DNA from: Chrysemys picta bellii | Lineage: Eukaryota > Chordata > Testudines > Emydidae | DNA length: 64,000 nt | Direction of reading: 5' to 3' | Assembly: GCF_011386835.1 (NCBI RefSeq) | Contig: NC_088792.1 | Location: 61,446,081 to 61,510,080 of the forward strand | Shown here: positions 34,807-45,535 of the stretch, piece after piece | How the letters are laid out: every line of letters begins with the position of its first letter | Position numbering within the stretch: position 1 is the first letter of the stretch | The notes under the pieces: generated by a model | Seen by the model: only the letters and a program-made list of their open reading frames with translations | What the model was told of the DNA's origin: nothing | The model's database searches: none | Program-made: the position numbers and the translations under genes

Positions 34807-35992
34807 GTAAGGAAACAATTAATATATTTTATTTATTTTGCTTTTGTTCATGATATGTTCCTCTCCCATCGCCCATTTATTTCCTTATGATCACCTTAGC
34901 TTTCCTGTGAAAAGAAGGACTAAAAGTAAGTCTAATTTGTCTGTGGTTTTTTGTATTAGAGCTTGGATATGTGAGTGTTTTCATAGCTAATTAATGATCA
35001 TCCTTACCATAGAGAAAAGTTTGGGAAGTAGTAAGTAGTAAGTCTTCATGTAAACTTAGTAGATTTCTTCTGTTTCTTTAATTTGTTTAAACTTCATTCA
35101 TCGTGGCCATTCATTTTATAGGTGAAAGTCATCCCTCGCTACAAATCTCACACAAGGCTTAATAGTCCTTGCGAGGACTTAAGCGGTGTTGCAGGCCTCT
35201 GCACAGGGATGGATTCCACCTTATGACAATGGGCAGTGTCTTCATGAAGAAATGCTTATGTGGAAGAGTTACTAATTTTTAATAAATTCCTATTCCACTA
35301 TTCTCCTTGATGTGGTCTACAGATAGTAGTGACCCATTAGTATTCCTCAAGATATCACTAGCTGTGTTGTGTTGACCTGAATTTGATGGGTTAGTTTTAT
35401 GGCTCGCCACTAATTGCATTCAACCAGAAGATTTATAGGTTTTTATTTAATTTAGACTACAGAGTTCAAGAACTCAGAGAGTTCTGTACTGGGAGAGAAG
35501 TTTTGGGGTGCTTGGAAAGAATGCATACACTGAGGATAATACCAAATTGATAAAAATTTTATTGCCATTAACATAAAAATAAGGAATGCAATGAAACTTA
35601 TAACTGCAAAACAGTAAAAGAATTTCAAAACTCCTGGTGGTAACATTTTTATTATAAGTACCTTAACCTAACATACTTACACCCTTTCTTGAGGATCCGG
35701 TAATAGGAGGTGAAAGACCAGCCTTACTCCTGGCACGCCCGATTACACGATGGTGCTGGCTTTCCCAATGGTTAGGAATGTTGAGTAGTTATACTATACT
35801 ACACAAACTGAGCTGATAGCATGATAGAAGATAGACTAGATAGATAAATGAAAAGATAGGTTAGAGTATAGAACATAGCAGACCCTAAGACTTAAAAAGC
35901 CTTCTGAGTACTCTCTAATAAGGTATTTTATAGGATTCTGACCTATGGAAATGAGGCCCAACCTACTATACCCAAATTTTGTTTTTGTACCC
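34807..35992 (+). other. Intron of second ABCB gene, no feature seen
   Basis: AT-rich sequence up to the TAA duplication of Harbinger E2. No repeat family recognised. Confidence 0.55.
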
Positions 35993-37185
35993 TAAGGGTA
36001 TGTCTACACTACGAAATTAGGTCGAATTTATAGAAGCCGGTTTTATAGAAATTGGTTGTATACAGCCGATTGTGTGTGTCCCCACATAAAATGCTCTAAG
36101 TGCTCTAGTCAGCGGACCGCGTCCACAGTACCGAGGCTAGCGTCGACTTCCAGAACATTGCACTATGGGTAGCTATCCCACAGTTCCCGCAGTCTCTGCC
36201 GCCCATTGGAATTCTGGGTTGAGATCCCAATGCCTGAATGATGCAGAACAGTGTCACGGGGGGTTCTGGGTACATGTCGTCAGGCCCCTTCCCCTCCATC
36301 AGAGCACTGGCAGACAATAGATTCGCGCCTTTTTACCTGGGTTACCTGTGCAGACAACATACCACGGCAAGCATGGAGCCCGCTCAGATCAGCTCACCGT
36401 CACCATATGTCATCTGGGTGCCGGCAGATGTGGTACTGCATTGCTACACAGCAGTAGCAGCTAACTGCCTTTTGGCGGTAGACGGTGCAGCATGACTGGT
36501 AACCGTGGGCCTGGCAGCCGTAGGGCTGCATTGCACCAGCCCCTTGCCTTTTGGTAGAAGATGGTATATTACGACTGGTATCCGTCGTCATCGTACTGCA
36601 GTGGCTGTCAATCATGGGCAGCTGGGCAGACATGCAACTGTCTTGATGATGATGGCTATCAGTCGTAGTATGCTATTTTCTGCCAGTTGCCCAGTATTGT
36701 CTGCTAAGCACCCAGAAGAGGCCGAGGGCGGTCTGGGTGCTGGCAGACGTGGGGCTGGCAGATGTGGGGCTGCATTGCTACACAGCAGCAGCCCCTTGCC
36801 TTTTGGTAGAAGATGGCATATTACGATTGATATCCATTGTCGTTGTACTGCAGTGGCTATCAGTCATGCTGCACCGTCGGCTGCCAGCTTAAGATGTAAA
36901 AAATAGATTTGTTCTGTATTCATTTGCTTCCCCTCCCTCCGTGAAATCAATGGCCTGCTAAACCCAGGGTTTTGAGTTTAATCTTTGGTGGGGACCATTC
37001 TGTGTGACAGTTGTTTGTGTTTCTCCCTGATGCACAGCCACCTTTCTTGATTTTAATTCCCTGTACCTGTACGCCATGTTGTCACTCGGCCTTCCCTCCT
37101 TCCCTCCCTCCCTCCTTCCCCTGGTCCGTCAGATACTAGTTTCGCGCCTTTTTTCAGACCAGGCGCCATAGCTAGCACTTAGATC

Positions 37186-38391
37186 ATGGAGCCCGCTCAG
37201 ATCACCGCGGCAATTATGAGCACTATGAACACCATGTGCATTGTCCTGGAGTATATGCAGAGCTAGGACATGCCAAAGCGAAACCCGGACCAGCCGAGGA
37301 GGCGATTGCAGCACGATGATGAGAGTGATGAGGAAATTGACATGGACATAGACCTCTCACAAGGCACAGGCCCCAGCAATGTGGAAATCATGGTGTTACT
37401 CGGGCAGGTTCATGCCGTGGAACGCCGATTCTGGGCACGGGAAACAAGCACAGACTGGTGGGACCGCATCGTGCTGCAGGTGTGGGACGATTCCCAGTGG
37501 CTGCGAAACTTTCGCATGCGTAAGGGCACTTTCATGGAACTTTGTGACTTGCTTTCCCCTGCCCTGAAGCGCCAGAATACCAAGATGAGAGCAGCCCTCA
37601 CAGTTGAGAAGCGAGTGGCGATAGCCCTGTGGAAGCTTGCAACGCCAGACAGCTACCGGTCAGTCGGGAATCTATGTGGAGTGAGCAAATCTACTGTGGG
37701 GGCTGCTGTGATCCAAGTTGCCATGGCAATGAAACTCCTGGTGATATCAAGGGTAGTGACTCTGGGCAACGTGCAGGCCATAGTGGATGGTTTTGCTGAA
37801 ATGGGATTCCCAAACTGTGGTGGGGCGATAGACGGAACCCATATCCCTATCTTGGTACCGGAGCACCAAGCCACCGAGTACATAAACCGCAAGGGGTACT
37901 TTTCAGTGCTGCTGCAAGCCCTGGTGGATCACAAGGGACGTTTCACCAACATCAACGTGGGATGGCCGGGAAAGGTACATGATGCTTGCGTCTTCAGGAA
38001 CTCTGCTCTGTTTCGAAAGCTGGAGGAAGGGACTTTCTTCCCGGACCAGAAAGTAACCATTGGGGATGTTGAAATGCTTATCGTGATCCTTGGGGACCCA
38101 GCCTACCCCTTAATGCCATGGCTCATGAAGCCGTACACAGGCAGCCTGGACAGGAGTCAGGACCTGTTCAACTACAGGCTGAGCAAGTGCCGAATGGTGG
38201 TGGAATGTGCATTTGGATGTTTAAATGCGCGCTGGCGCAGCTTACTGACTCGCTCAGACCTCAGCGAAAAGAATATCCCCATTGTTATTGCTGCTTGCTG
38301 TGTGCTCCACAATATCTGTGAGAGTAAGGGGGAGACATTTATGGCGGGGTGGGAGGTTGAGGCAAATCGCCTGGCCGCTGATTACGTGTAG
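37186..38391 (+). pseudogene. Harbinger transposase (E2), two nonsense codons
   Basis: The natural start ATG (37186, MEPAQITAAIMST) meets TAG at 37264-37266. The next ATG at 37270 opens 373 codons (MPKRNPDQPRRRLQHDDESD). The body has the helix-turn-helix-like region (NFRMRKGTFMELCDLLSPAL) and the full DDE triad: Asp in GGAIDGTH, Asp in VHDACVF, Glu in VVECAFG. The TAG ending it (38389-38391) stands where E3 has glutamine (DYAQPD), so about 30 C-terminal residues are lost. Two changes from intact, it may still make a near-complete nuclease from the second ATG. Acts in the nucleus on the element ends. Confidence 0.88.
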
Positions 38392-38606
38392 CCAGACACC
38401 AGGGTGGTTAGAGGAGCACAGCAGGGAGCGGTGCTCATCAGAGAAGCTTTGAAAATGAGTTTTGTGACTGGCCAGGCTACGGTATGAAACTTCTGTTTGT
38501 TTCTCCTTGATAAACCCTCCGCCCCCTCCCACCCGGTTCACTCTACTTCCCTGTAAACCAACCACCCCACCCTTCCCTCCCCCCGTCGAGCACCGCTTGC
38601 AGAGGC

Positions 38607-38646
38607 AATAAAGTCATTGTTATTTCACATTCATGCATTCTTTATT
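38607..38646. terminator. Convergent polyadenylation signals in E2
   Basis: AATAAA at 38607-38612 serves the plus-strand transposase. TTTATT at 38641-38646 is AATAAA for the minus-strand Myb-like gene. The two transcripts converge within about 40 bp. E3 has the matching plus-strand signal at 43050-43055 for its Myb-like gene. Confidence 0.6.
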
Positions 38647-38738
38647 AATTCATCACACAACTAGGGGGATAATTGCCAAGGTAGCCTGGGATGGGTGTGG
38701 GAGGAGGGAAGGAAAAGGACACACTGCATTTTAAAACT

Positions 38739-39241
38739 TTAACTCTTATTGAAGGCCAGCCTTCTGATGTTCTGGCAATCATCTGGGGTGGAATGACTGG
38801 GTGGCCGGAGGCCCCCCCACCGCGTTCTTGGGCGTCTGGGTGAGGAGGCTATGGAACTTGGGGAGGAGGGCTGTTGGTTACACAGGGGCTGTAGCGGCAG
38901 TCTCTGCTCCTGATGCCTTTCCTGCAGCTCAACCATACGCTGGAGCATATCAGTTTGATGCTCCAGCAGCCGGAGCATCGACTCTTGCCTTCTGTCTGCA
39001 AGCTGACGCCACCTGTCATCTTCAGCCCGCAACTTGCTCTGTTCATCCCGCGATTCAGCCCGCCACCTCTCCTCTCGTTCATATTGTGCTTTTCTGATGT
39101 CTGACATTGACTGCCTCCACGCATTATGCTGTGCTCTTTCAGTGTGGGAGGACATCTGTAGCTCTGTGAACATATCGTCCCGCGTCCTCCGTTTTCTCTT
39201 TCTAATGTTCACTAGCCTCTGTGAAGGAGAAACATTTGCAG
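38739..39241 (-). CDS. Harbinger Myb-like protein, exon 2 (E2)
   Basis: Minus-strand exon starting after the acceptor CTCCTCCACCAG. It reads NIRKRKRRTRDDMFTELQMS, then a charged, probably coiled-coil stretch (REERWRAESRDEQSKLRAED) and LLEHQTDMLQRMVELQERHQ, ending RRLAFNKS with a stop. No internal stop is seen, so this half of the gene is intact. The basic cluster near its start could be a nuclear localisation signal. Confidence 0.8.
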
Positions 39242-39744
39242 CTGGTGGAGGAGAAGGGAGAGGTGGTTAAAAAAGACACATTTTAGAGAACAATGGGTAC
39301 ACTCTTTCGTTACAAGGTCGCATTTTTCCTCTTATAGTGAGAGCCTGCCGGTTTCGTGTGAGAGATCACTCACGCAGTGCCAGGCAACAGATTTCGGCTT
39401 GCAGGCAGCCATGGTAAGCCACAGTCTTTTGGCTTTTTTAACCTTCTTAACATGTGGGAATGGTTTCAAACAGCAGCACCCTCATTTCCCATATCAAGGA
39501 TGAATTGGGTTGGCCATTTAAAATGGGTTTGCAATGTAAAAGGAGGGGCTGCGGTTTCCAGGTTAACATGCAGCACAAACCCAACTAACCCCCCTTTCCC
39601 CCCACACCCAATTCTTTGGGATGATCACTTCACCCCTCCCCCCACCGCATGGCTAACAGCAGGGAACATTTCTGTTCAGCAGAGCAGGAATGGGCACCTC
39701 TGAATGTCCCCTTAATAAAATCACCCCATTTCAACCAGGTGACC

Positions 39745-40035
39745 GTGAATGATATCACTCTCCTGAGGATAACAAAGAGCGATAAGGAATGGATGTTGTC
39801 TGCATGCCAGCAAACACCGGGACCATACGCTACAATGCTTTGTTATGCAATGATTCCAGACTACATGCTACTGGTCTGGCGTGGTAAAGTGTCCTACCAT
39901 GGCGGACGGGATAAGGCAGCCCTCCACAGAAACCTTTTGCAAAGGCTTTGGGAGTACATGAAGGAGAGCTTTCTAGAGATGTCCCTGGAGGATTTCCGCT
40001 CCATCCCCAGACACGTTAACAGACTTTTCCAGTAG
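39745..40035 (+). CDS. Third Harbinger ORF (E2), BEN-like, unknown role
   Basis: Open frame of 96 codons on the transposase strand inside the intron of the Myb-like gene. It begins at GTG (39745), where E3 has ATG, directly after TTTCAACCAGGTGACC, which could also be a splice acceptor. Sequence landmarks: DITLLRI, QQTPGPYA, AMIPDY, VSYHGGRDKAAL, ESFLEMSLEDFRSIPRHVNR. It matches the E3 copy at about 55 of 95 positions with the frame preserved. The pattern PxxYAxxL-xxxxP ... VxYxGGxxKxALPxNLxxxLxxY faintly resembles a BEN domain, a DNA/protein-binding fold. That is a tentative reading by eye. Confidence 0.6.
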   Translation: MNDITLLRITKSDKEWMLSACQQTPGPYATMLCYAMIPDYMLLVWRGKVSYHGGRDKAALHRNLLQRLWEYMKESFLEMSLEDFRSIPRHVNRLFQ

Positions 40036-40070
40036 TTGTACTGGCCACGATTCCCAGGGCAAATTAATCA

Positions 40071-40541
40071 TTAATCATTAAACACGCTTGCTTTTAAACC
40101 ATGTGTAATATTTACAAAGGTACACTCACCAGAGGTCCCCTGTGTGCCCTCAGGGTCTTGGGTGAGTTCGGGGGTTACTGGTTCCAGGTTCAGGGTGACA
40201 AACATATCCTGGCTGTTGGGGAAACCGGTTTCTCCACTTCCTTGCTGCTGTGAGCTACCTACATTACCTCCATCCTCATCTTCCTCGTTCCCCGAACCCT
40301 CTTCCCTGTGTGTTTCTCCAGTGAGGGAGTCATAGCACATGGTTGGGGTAGAGGTGGCTGCACCCCCTAGAATGGCATGCAGCTCCGCGTAGAAGCGGCA
40401 AGTTTGTGGCTCTGCCCCGGACCTTCCATTTGCTTCTCTGGCTTTGTGGTAGGCTTGCCATAGCTTCTTAATTTTCACGCGGCACTGCTGTGCATCCCTG
40501 TTATGGCCTCTGTCCTTCATGGCCTTGGAGACCTTTTCTAA
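40071..40541 (-). pseudogene. Harbinger Myb-like exon 1, distal part (E2)
   Basis: Minus strand. Continues the Myb-like domain after the E3 insertion: EKVSKAMKDRGHNRDAQQCR, then VKIKKLWQAYHKAREANGRS and an acidic tail (EEGSGNEEDEDGGN). It reaches the donor TCTG|GTGAGT near 40134. Apart from E3 the frame shows no stop. The other half lies at 45380-45535. Confidence 0.82.
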
Positions 40542-40931
40542 GGCCTGGTCTACACTAGGCGTTTATGTCGAAGTTAGCGCCGTTACATCGAATTAACCCT
40601 GCACCCGTCCACACCGCGAAGCTATTTAGTTCGATATAGAGGTCTCTTAAATTCGACTTCTGTAATCCTCCCCGACGAGGGGAGTAGCGCTAAATTCGAC
40701 ATGGCCATGTCGAATTAGGCTAGGTGTGGATGGAAATCGAAGCTAATAGCTCCGGGAGCTATCCCACAGTGCACCACTCTGTTGACGCTCTGGACAGCAG
40801 TCCGAGCTCGGATGCTCTGACCAGCCACACAGGAAAAGCCCCGGGAAAATTTGAATTCCTTTTCCTGTCTGGGCAGTTTGAATCTCATTTCCTGTCTGGA
40901 CATCGTGGCGAGCTCAGCAGCACTGGCAACG

Positions 40932-41508
40932 ATGCAGAGCTCTCCAGCAGTGATGGCCGTGCAATCTCAGAACAGAAAGAGGGCCCCAGCATGGACTGAT
41001 CGGGAAGTCTTGGATCTGATCGCTGTGTGGGGCGATGAGGCCGTGCTTTCCGAGCTGCGATCCAAAAGATGGAATGCAAAGATCTACAAGAAGATCTCTA
41101 AAGACATGTCAGAGAGAGGATACAGCCGGGATGCAACGCAGTGCCGCGTGAAAATCAAGGAGCTGAGACAAGGCTACCAGAAGACCAAAGAGGCAAATGG
41201 ACGCTCCGGATCCCATCCCCAGACATCCCGTTTCTACGAGGCACTGCATTCCATCCTAGGTGCGGCCGCCACCACTACCCCACCACTGACCGTGGACTCT
41301 GAGGATGGGATATTGTCCACGGCCGGTTCCTCGGACATGTTAGCGGATGGGGAAGATGAGGAAGGAGATGAGGAGGACGAGGCAGTCGACAACGCTTACC
41401 ACGCTGATTTCCCCGACAGCCAGGATCTCTTCATCACCCTTACAGAGATCCCCTACCAACCGTCCCCAGCCGTTAACACGGACACAGAATCTGGGGAAGG
41501 ATCAGCCA
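40932..41508 (+). CDS. Harbinger Myb/SANT-like protein, exon 1 (E3)
   Basis: From the ATG at 40932: MQSSPAVMAVQSQNRKRAPA, then the Myb/trihelix domain WTDREVLDLIAVWGDEAVLS to RVKIKELRQGYQKTKEANGR (about residues 17-90). A threonine-proline linker (ATTTPPLTVDSED) and an acidic segment (DGEDEEGDEEDEA) follow. The exon ends at GCCA|GTAAGT (41509), phase 1. No stop or frameshift. Known partner proteins of this type bind transposon ends and import the transposase. That role is inferred here from family. Confidence 0.88.
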
Positions 41509-41715
41509 GTAAGTGTTTTAAACATCTAAACATTTATTTTTAACAGAACAGGAATATTAAGAATAACAACAATGGGTTTCTCATGATTAGTTTGCCCTAG
41601 GCGCTTAACGTTTCAGTCCTGGGCAGTGCAACTATTGAAAAAAAATCTAACAATGTCCGGTTTAGCATGATTGTTCTGCCCAAGCCGCTCTACTGTTTAG
41701 TCCCTGCCAGTGCAG

Positions 41716-42006
41716 CTACAGTAAAATGCGGTCTATATGTCCGGGGATAGAGCAGAAATCCTCCTGGGACATCTCGAGGAAGCTCTCCTGGAGGTAATTG
41801 GAAAGCTGTTGCATCAGGTTCCTGGGGAGAGCGGCCTTATTGGGTCCTCCGTAGTATGACACGTTTCTGCGCCACGAGACAATCAAGTACTCAGGGATCA
41901 TTACCCTGCAGAGCAGGGCGGCATACGGCCCTGGTCTTTGGAGGCTTTCCCGAAGCATTCTTTCTTTCTCACTGTCTGAGATCCTCATGAGGGTGATGTC
42001 GCTCAT
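41716..42006 (-). CDS. Third Harbinger ORF (E3), BEN-like, unknown role
   Basis: 96-codon frame on the minus strand, wholly inside the Myb-like intron. ATG at 42006-42004 in good context (GTCACCATGA), right after TTCAAAGCAG. Landmarks: MSDITLMRISDSEKERML, QRPGPYAALLCRVMIPEY, NVSYYGGPNKAALPRNLM, YLQESFLEMSQEDFCSIPGH. The frame is also open upstream to 42267, but that part is not conserved in the sister copies, so I chose this start. Survival of the same frame in diverged copies argues for a real protein. The BEN-domain likeness is weak. It could instead be an exon of a longer transcript. Confidence 0.62.
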   Translation of the reverse strand: MSDITLMRISDSEKERMLRESLQRPGPYAALLCRVMIPEYLIVSWRRNVSYYGGPNKAALPRNLMQQLSNYLQESFLEMSQEDFCSIPGHIDRILL

Positions 42007-42492
42007 GGTGACCTGCTTTGAATTAGGTAGGGGAATGTTAGTGTTGGGACTGCTTGCCCGTTCCTTTACAGAACTGTAACCGCTGGTTTGCAGCCACGCG
42101 GTGGAGGCGGGAGAGGGGCAGCATACAGGGATCTTTCCCGGGGACAGCCGCGAGGGGGTGGGACAGGGGCAGAGTTCCTTCTTGCCGGATTGCTGGCAGC
42201 AGGGACTGGCATTGCTTTCAATGTGAAAGGAGGCCAGTGCTACTATTAAAGTTTTAAGCTGCCACAAGTCTACGGCTTACCATGTCTGCCTGCTACAGAA
42301 ATTCCGGTGTCCTGCCCCGCTTCTCAGATCTGCAGTGCAAGACCCCAGGCACTGAATGCGAAGGCCGAGAATTCGACCTTGTGCTGAGTGCGCATGTGAT
42401 AGGTGCTGTGCATGGTCTTGTTCACAGAGAAAGACTATGTTCTTTGTTCACAACTACATTTATCTTTCTGAAGAATTCACTCCCTTTTTCCC

Positions 42493-42978
42493 ATTCCCAC
42501 AGCCACATCTGCGACTGTCTCACAACCTAGCCTGGCATCACACTCCCAGAGGCTAGCGCAGATTAGGCGTAGGAAGAAGAGGACACGGGAGGACATGTTC
42601 TCGGAACTTATGGGCTGCTCCTGAGCCCAGGCAGCACAGCAGACCCAGTGGCGGGAGAACTTGTCCCAAATGCACCAAGCACACATGGAACGGGAGGAGA
42701 GGTGGCGGCAGGAAGACCAGCAGGCGACTCAAACGCTTCTTGGACTAATGAGGGAGCAAACGGACACGCTCCGGCGCCTTGTGGATGTTCTGCAGGAACG
42801 GAGGCAGGAGGACAGAGCCCCGCTGCAGTCTATCTGTAACCGCCCTCCCCCGCCACCAAGTCCCATACCCCCCTCACCCAAAGTGCAAAGAAGGAGGGGC
42901 GGCAGAGTCCATGCAAACTCTCACTCCACCCCTGCAGACAGCTCTAGTAGTAGAAGGCTCTCATTCCCCAAAATTTGA
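42493..42978 (+). pseudogene. Harbinger Myb-like exon 2 (E3) with one TGA
   Basis: After the acceptor TTCCCACAG it reads SATVSQPSLASHSQRLAQIR and RRKKRTREDMFSELMGCS, then TGA at 42622-42624, then AQAAQQTQWRENLSQMHQAH and EREERWRQEDQQATQTLLGL, ending RRLSFPKI. Sister copy E2 has ERAQ at this point, so the TGA is most simply a CGA arginine codon changed by CpG deamination. The truncated product keeps the DNA-binding domain and basic cluster but loses the coiled-coil-like C-terminus. Confidence 0.85.
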
Positions 42979-43717
42979 CAAGTTCTTTCCTTCCCGCCTC
43001 ACACAAGCCCCCGTCCAAGTTTCACCTCCCAGTTTCATGTGTAGTTGCTAATAAAAAATACTTTTCTGTTAATTACTGTTTCCATCATGTTCTTTTGGAG
43101 GAGGGCGGGAAGGGGGTTGGTAATTGGACAGGACAGTCACCTTTAGCAGGGTACATAGGCGGGGGCAGGTCCAGCAGCAGGGCACATACACAGTGCAGTC
43201 ACTAGTTACCCTGGTCAGTCTGGGAGGTGGTTTTCATGTTATGTGGTGGGGGGTGGGTTGCTCTGTGACTTTGTGGCGGGGGAGGGCAGTTACAGATCTT
43301 ATGCGGCGGTCCTTATCCTGGATCTCAGAGCCACGCAGCAGGGGATCTGTAACCGTCCTCCCCCTGCCACAAAGTCACATAGCCCCCCCATACACACAGT
43401 CCCGATCAGGAGGGGTGACAGGCTCCGTTGAAACAACCAGTCCACCACAGCGGAGCCTGTCAATCCTGGAGTTTAGAAGCGTCATTTGCGTCACTACACT
43501 ACACCCGCTCCCCACCACAGTCTGCGTCCCAGGTTTAAAACATTCCCGCGAAAACAGTAATAAAGAAAACGGTGTTCTTTAACAAAGTAGAAGTGATTTT
43601 ATTTCTAAACGTGTGTTGGAAGGGGATGAAGGGGGTATGTAACTGGAGAGGATAGTCAACATTAACTGGGTAAAGAAACGGGGGCAGGTTCAGCTTCTCT
43701 GTACACAAACTTAAAAG

Positions 43718-44998
43718 TCACAGGTTACCCTGCTCACTCAGGAACCTAGCTTTCAAAGCCTCCCGGATGCACAGCGCGTCCCGCTGGGCTCTTCTAATCA
43801 CCCGGCTGTCTGGCTGGGCGTAATCAGAAGCCAGGCTATTTGCCTCAACCTCCCACCCCGCCATAAAGGTCTCCCCCTTGCTCTCACAGAGATTGTGGAG
43901 CACACAGCAAGCTGCTATAACAATGGGGATATTGGTTTCGCTGAGATCACAGCGAGTCAAGCTTCTCCATCTCCCCTTGAGACGGCCAAAAGCACACTCC
44001 ACCACCATTCTGCACTTGCTTAGCCAGTAGTTGAAGAGTTCTTTTTCACTGTCCAGGGCGCCAGTATAGGGCTTCATGAGCTGGGGCATTAGCGGGTAGG
44101 CTGGGTCCCCGAGGATGACTATAGGCATCTCCACATCCCCAACATTTATTTTGTGGTCCGGGAAGTAAGTACCTTCCTGCAGCCGTCTAAACAGACCAGA
44201 GTTCCTGAAAACACGAGCGTCATGAACCTTGCCCGGCCATCCGACGTAGATGTTCGTAAAACGTCCCCTGTGGTCCACCAGTGCTTGCAGCACCATGGAA
44301 AAGTAGCCCTTTCTGTTAATGTACTGGCTGGCCTGGTGGTCCGGTGCCAGGATAGGGATGTGAGTTCCATCTATGGCCCCACCGCAGTTTGGGAATCCCA
44401 TCGCTGCGAAGCCATCTATGATCACCTCCACGTTTCCCAGGGTCACTACCTTTGACAGCAGTACATCAACGATTGCCTTGGCTACTTGCATCACAACAAC
44501 CCCCACGGTAGATTTGCCCACGCCAAAGTGGTTCGTGACTGACCGGTAGCTGTCTGGCGTTGCAAGCTTCCAGAGGGCTATGGCCACTCGCTTCTGGACA
44601 GTCAGGGCTGCTCGCATCCGGGTGTCATTGCGCTTCAGGGCAGGGGACAGCAACTCACAAAGTTCAAGGAAAGTTCCCTTCCGCATGCGAAAGTTTCGCA
44701 GCCACTGGGATTCATCCCAGACCTGCAGCACTATGCGGTCCCACCAGTCAGTGCTTGTTTCCCGGGCCCAGAATCGCCGTTCCACAACATCCACATGACC
44801 CATTGCCACCGTGATGTCCTCGGCGCTGGGTCCCGTGCTTTCTGACAGGTCTGTGCTACTCTCAGACTTCAGGCCCTCACCGCAGTGCCGTAGCCTCCTC
44901 GCCTGACTTATCTGCATCTGCCTCTGGGAAAGGTGGATGATAAGCTGCGAGGCGTTGAGAACGGTCACAACTGCAGCGATGGTCGCAGCGGGCTCCAT
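43718..44998 (-). CDS. Harbinger transposase (E3), intact 426 aa
   Basis: HARBI1-like DDE nuclease, open from MEPAATIAAVVTVLNASQLI to FLSEQGNL. N-terminal region (about 1-80) with an acidic stretch. Conserved FWARETSTDWWDRIVLQVWD follows (76-95), then a helix-turn-helix-like region (about 100-175, GVGKSTVGVVVMQVAKA). The catalytic domain has D210 (GGAIDGTH), D260 (VHDARVF) and E334 (VVECAFGRLK). One residue is missing against sisters near 347 (RWRSLTR for RWRSLLTR). It cuts and rejoins DNA at TWA targets in the nucleus, together with the Myb-like partner. Best-preserved transposase in the window. Confidence 0.93.
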   Translation of the reverse strand: MEPAATIAAVVTVLNASQLIIHLSQRQMQISQARRLRHCGEGLKSESSTDLSESTGPSAEDITVAMGHVDVVERRFWARETSTDWWDRIVLQVWDESQWLRNFRMRKGTFLELCELLSPALKRNDTRMRAALTVQKRVAIALWKLATPDSYRSVTNHFGVGKSTVGVVVMQVAKAIVDVLLSKVVTLGNVEVIIDGFAAMGFPNCGGAIDGTHIPILAPDHQASQYINRKGYFSMVLQALVDHRGRFTNIYVGWPGKVHDARVFRNSGLFRRLQEGTYFPDHKINVGDVEMPIVILGDPAYPLMPQLMKPYTGALDSEKELFNYWLSKCRMVVECAFGRLKGRWRSLTRCDLSETNIPIVIAACCVLHNLCESKGETFMAGWEVEANSLASDYAQPDSRVIRRAQRDALCIREALKARFLSEQGNL

Positions 44999-45379
44999 GC
45001 TCGCAGTGCTGTGGCGTCCGCGCTGTCACTGACTAGAAAAGTGCGCAAACTGATTTCCCGCCGGCGCTTTCAGGGAGGGAGGGCGCGAGTGATGGACGGA
45101 TGACGACAGTTACCCAAAAGCACCCTCGACACATTTTTTTACCCAGAAGGCATTGGCGGCTCCACCCAGAATTCCAATGGGCAGCAGGGAGTGCGGGAAC
45201 TGTGGGATAGCTGCCCACAGTGCACCGCTTCCAATGTCGACGCTTTCCCCGTTAGTGTGGACTCACAAAGTCGAATTACTGTCCTTAGTGTGAACACATA
45301 CGTTCGAATTTGCAATATCGATTCCAAAAATTCGATTTAAGTAAAATCGAACTACTCTCGTAGTGTAGACATACCCTAA

Positions 45380-45535
45380 TACTTTGCCATTTCTTTTACT
45401 GCTACGGAGTTCAGCTAGCACTGATTCATCTCCCCGTATGGCGAGCAGATCCGGTACCTCCCGTTCGGTCCATGCTGGAGCTCTTTTGCGATCCTGGGAC
45501 TCCATCACAGTTACCTGTGCTGATGAGCTCTGCAT
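45380..45535 (-). pseudogene. Harbinger Myb-like exon 1, proximal part (E2)
   Basis: Minus strand from ATG at 45535: MQSSSAQVTVMESQDRKRAP, then AWTEREVPDLLAIRGDESVL AELRSS. It stops at the E3 insertion in the codon series for GKVL. The reading frame resumes exactly across E3 at 40541, counting one copy of TAA. So the gene was open when E3 landed. Confidence 0.85.

Larger units (their letters stand above)
40542..45376 (-). mobile_element. PIF/Harbinger transposon E3, nearly intact
   Basis: 4835 bp with perfect TAA duplications (40539-40541, 45377-45379). Left end GGCCTGGTCTACACTAGGCG (Myb side), right end CTCGTAGTGTAGACATACCC (transposase side). It carries an open 426-aa transposase (-), an open third ORF (-) and a Myb-like gene (+) broken by one TGA. 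Inserted in E2, so it is the younger of the two. Confidence 0.95.

Noticed and set aside
42015..42267. N-terminal extension of the third ORF in E3
   Set aside because: The upstream 87 codons are open but not conserved in E1, E2 or E5; the conserved part begins at the ATG at 42006.
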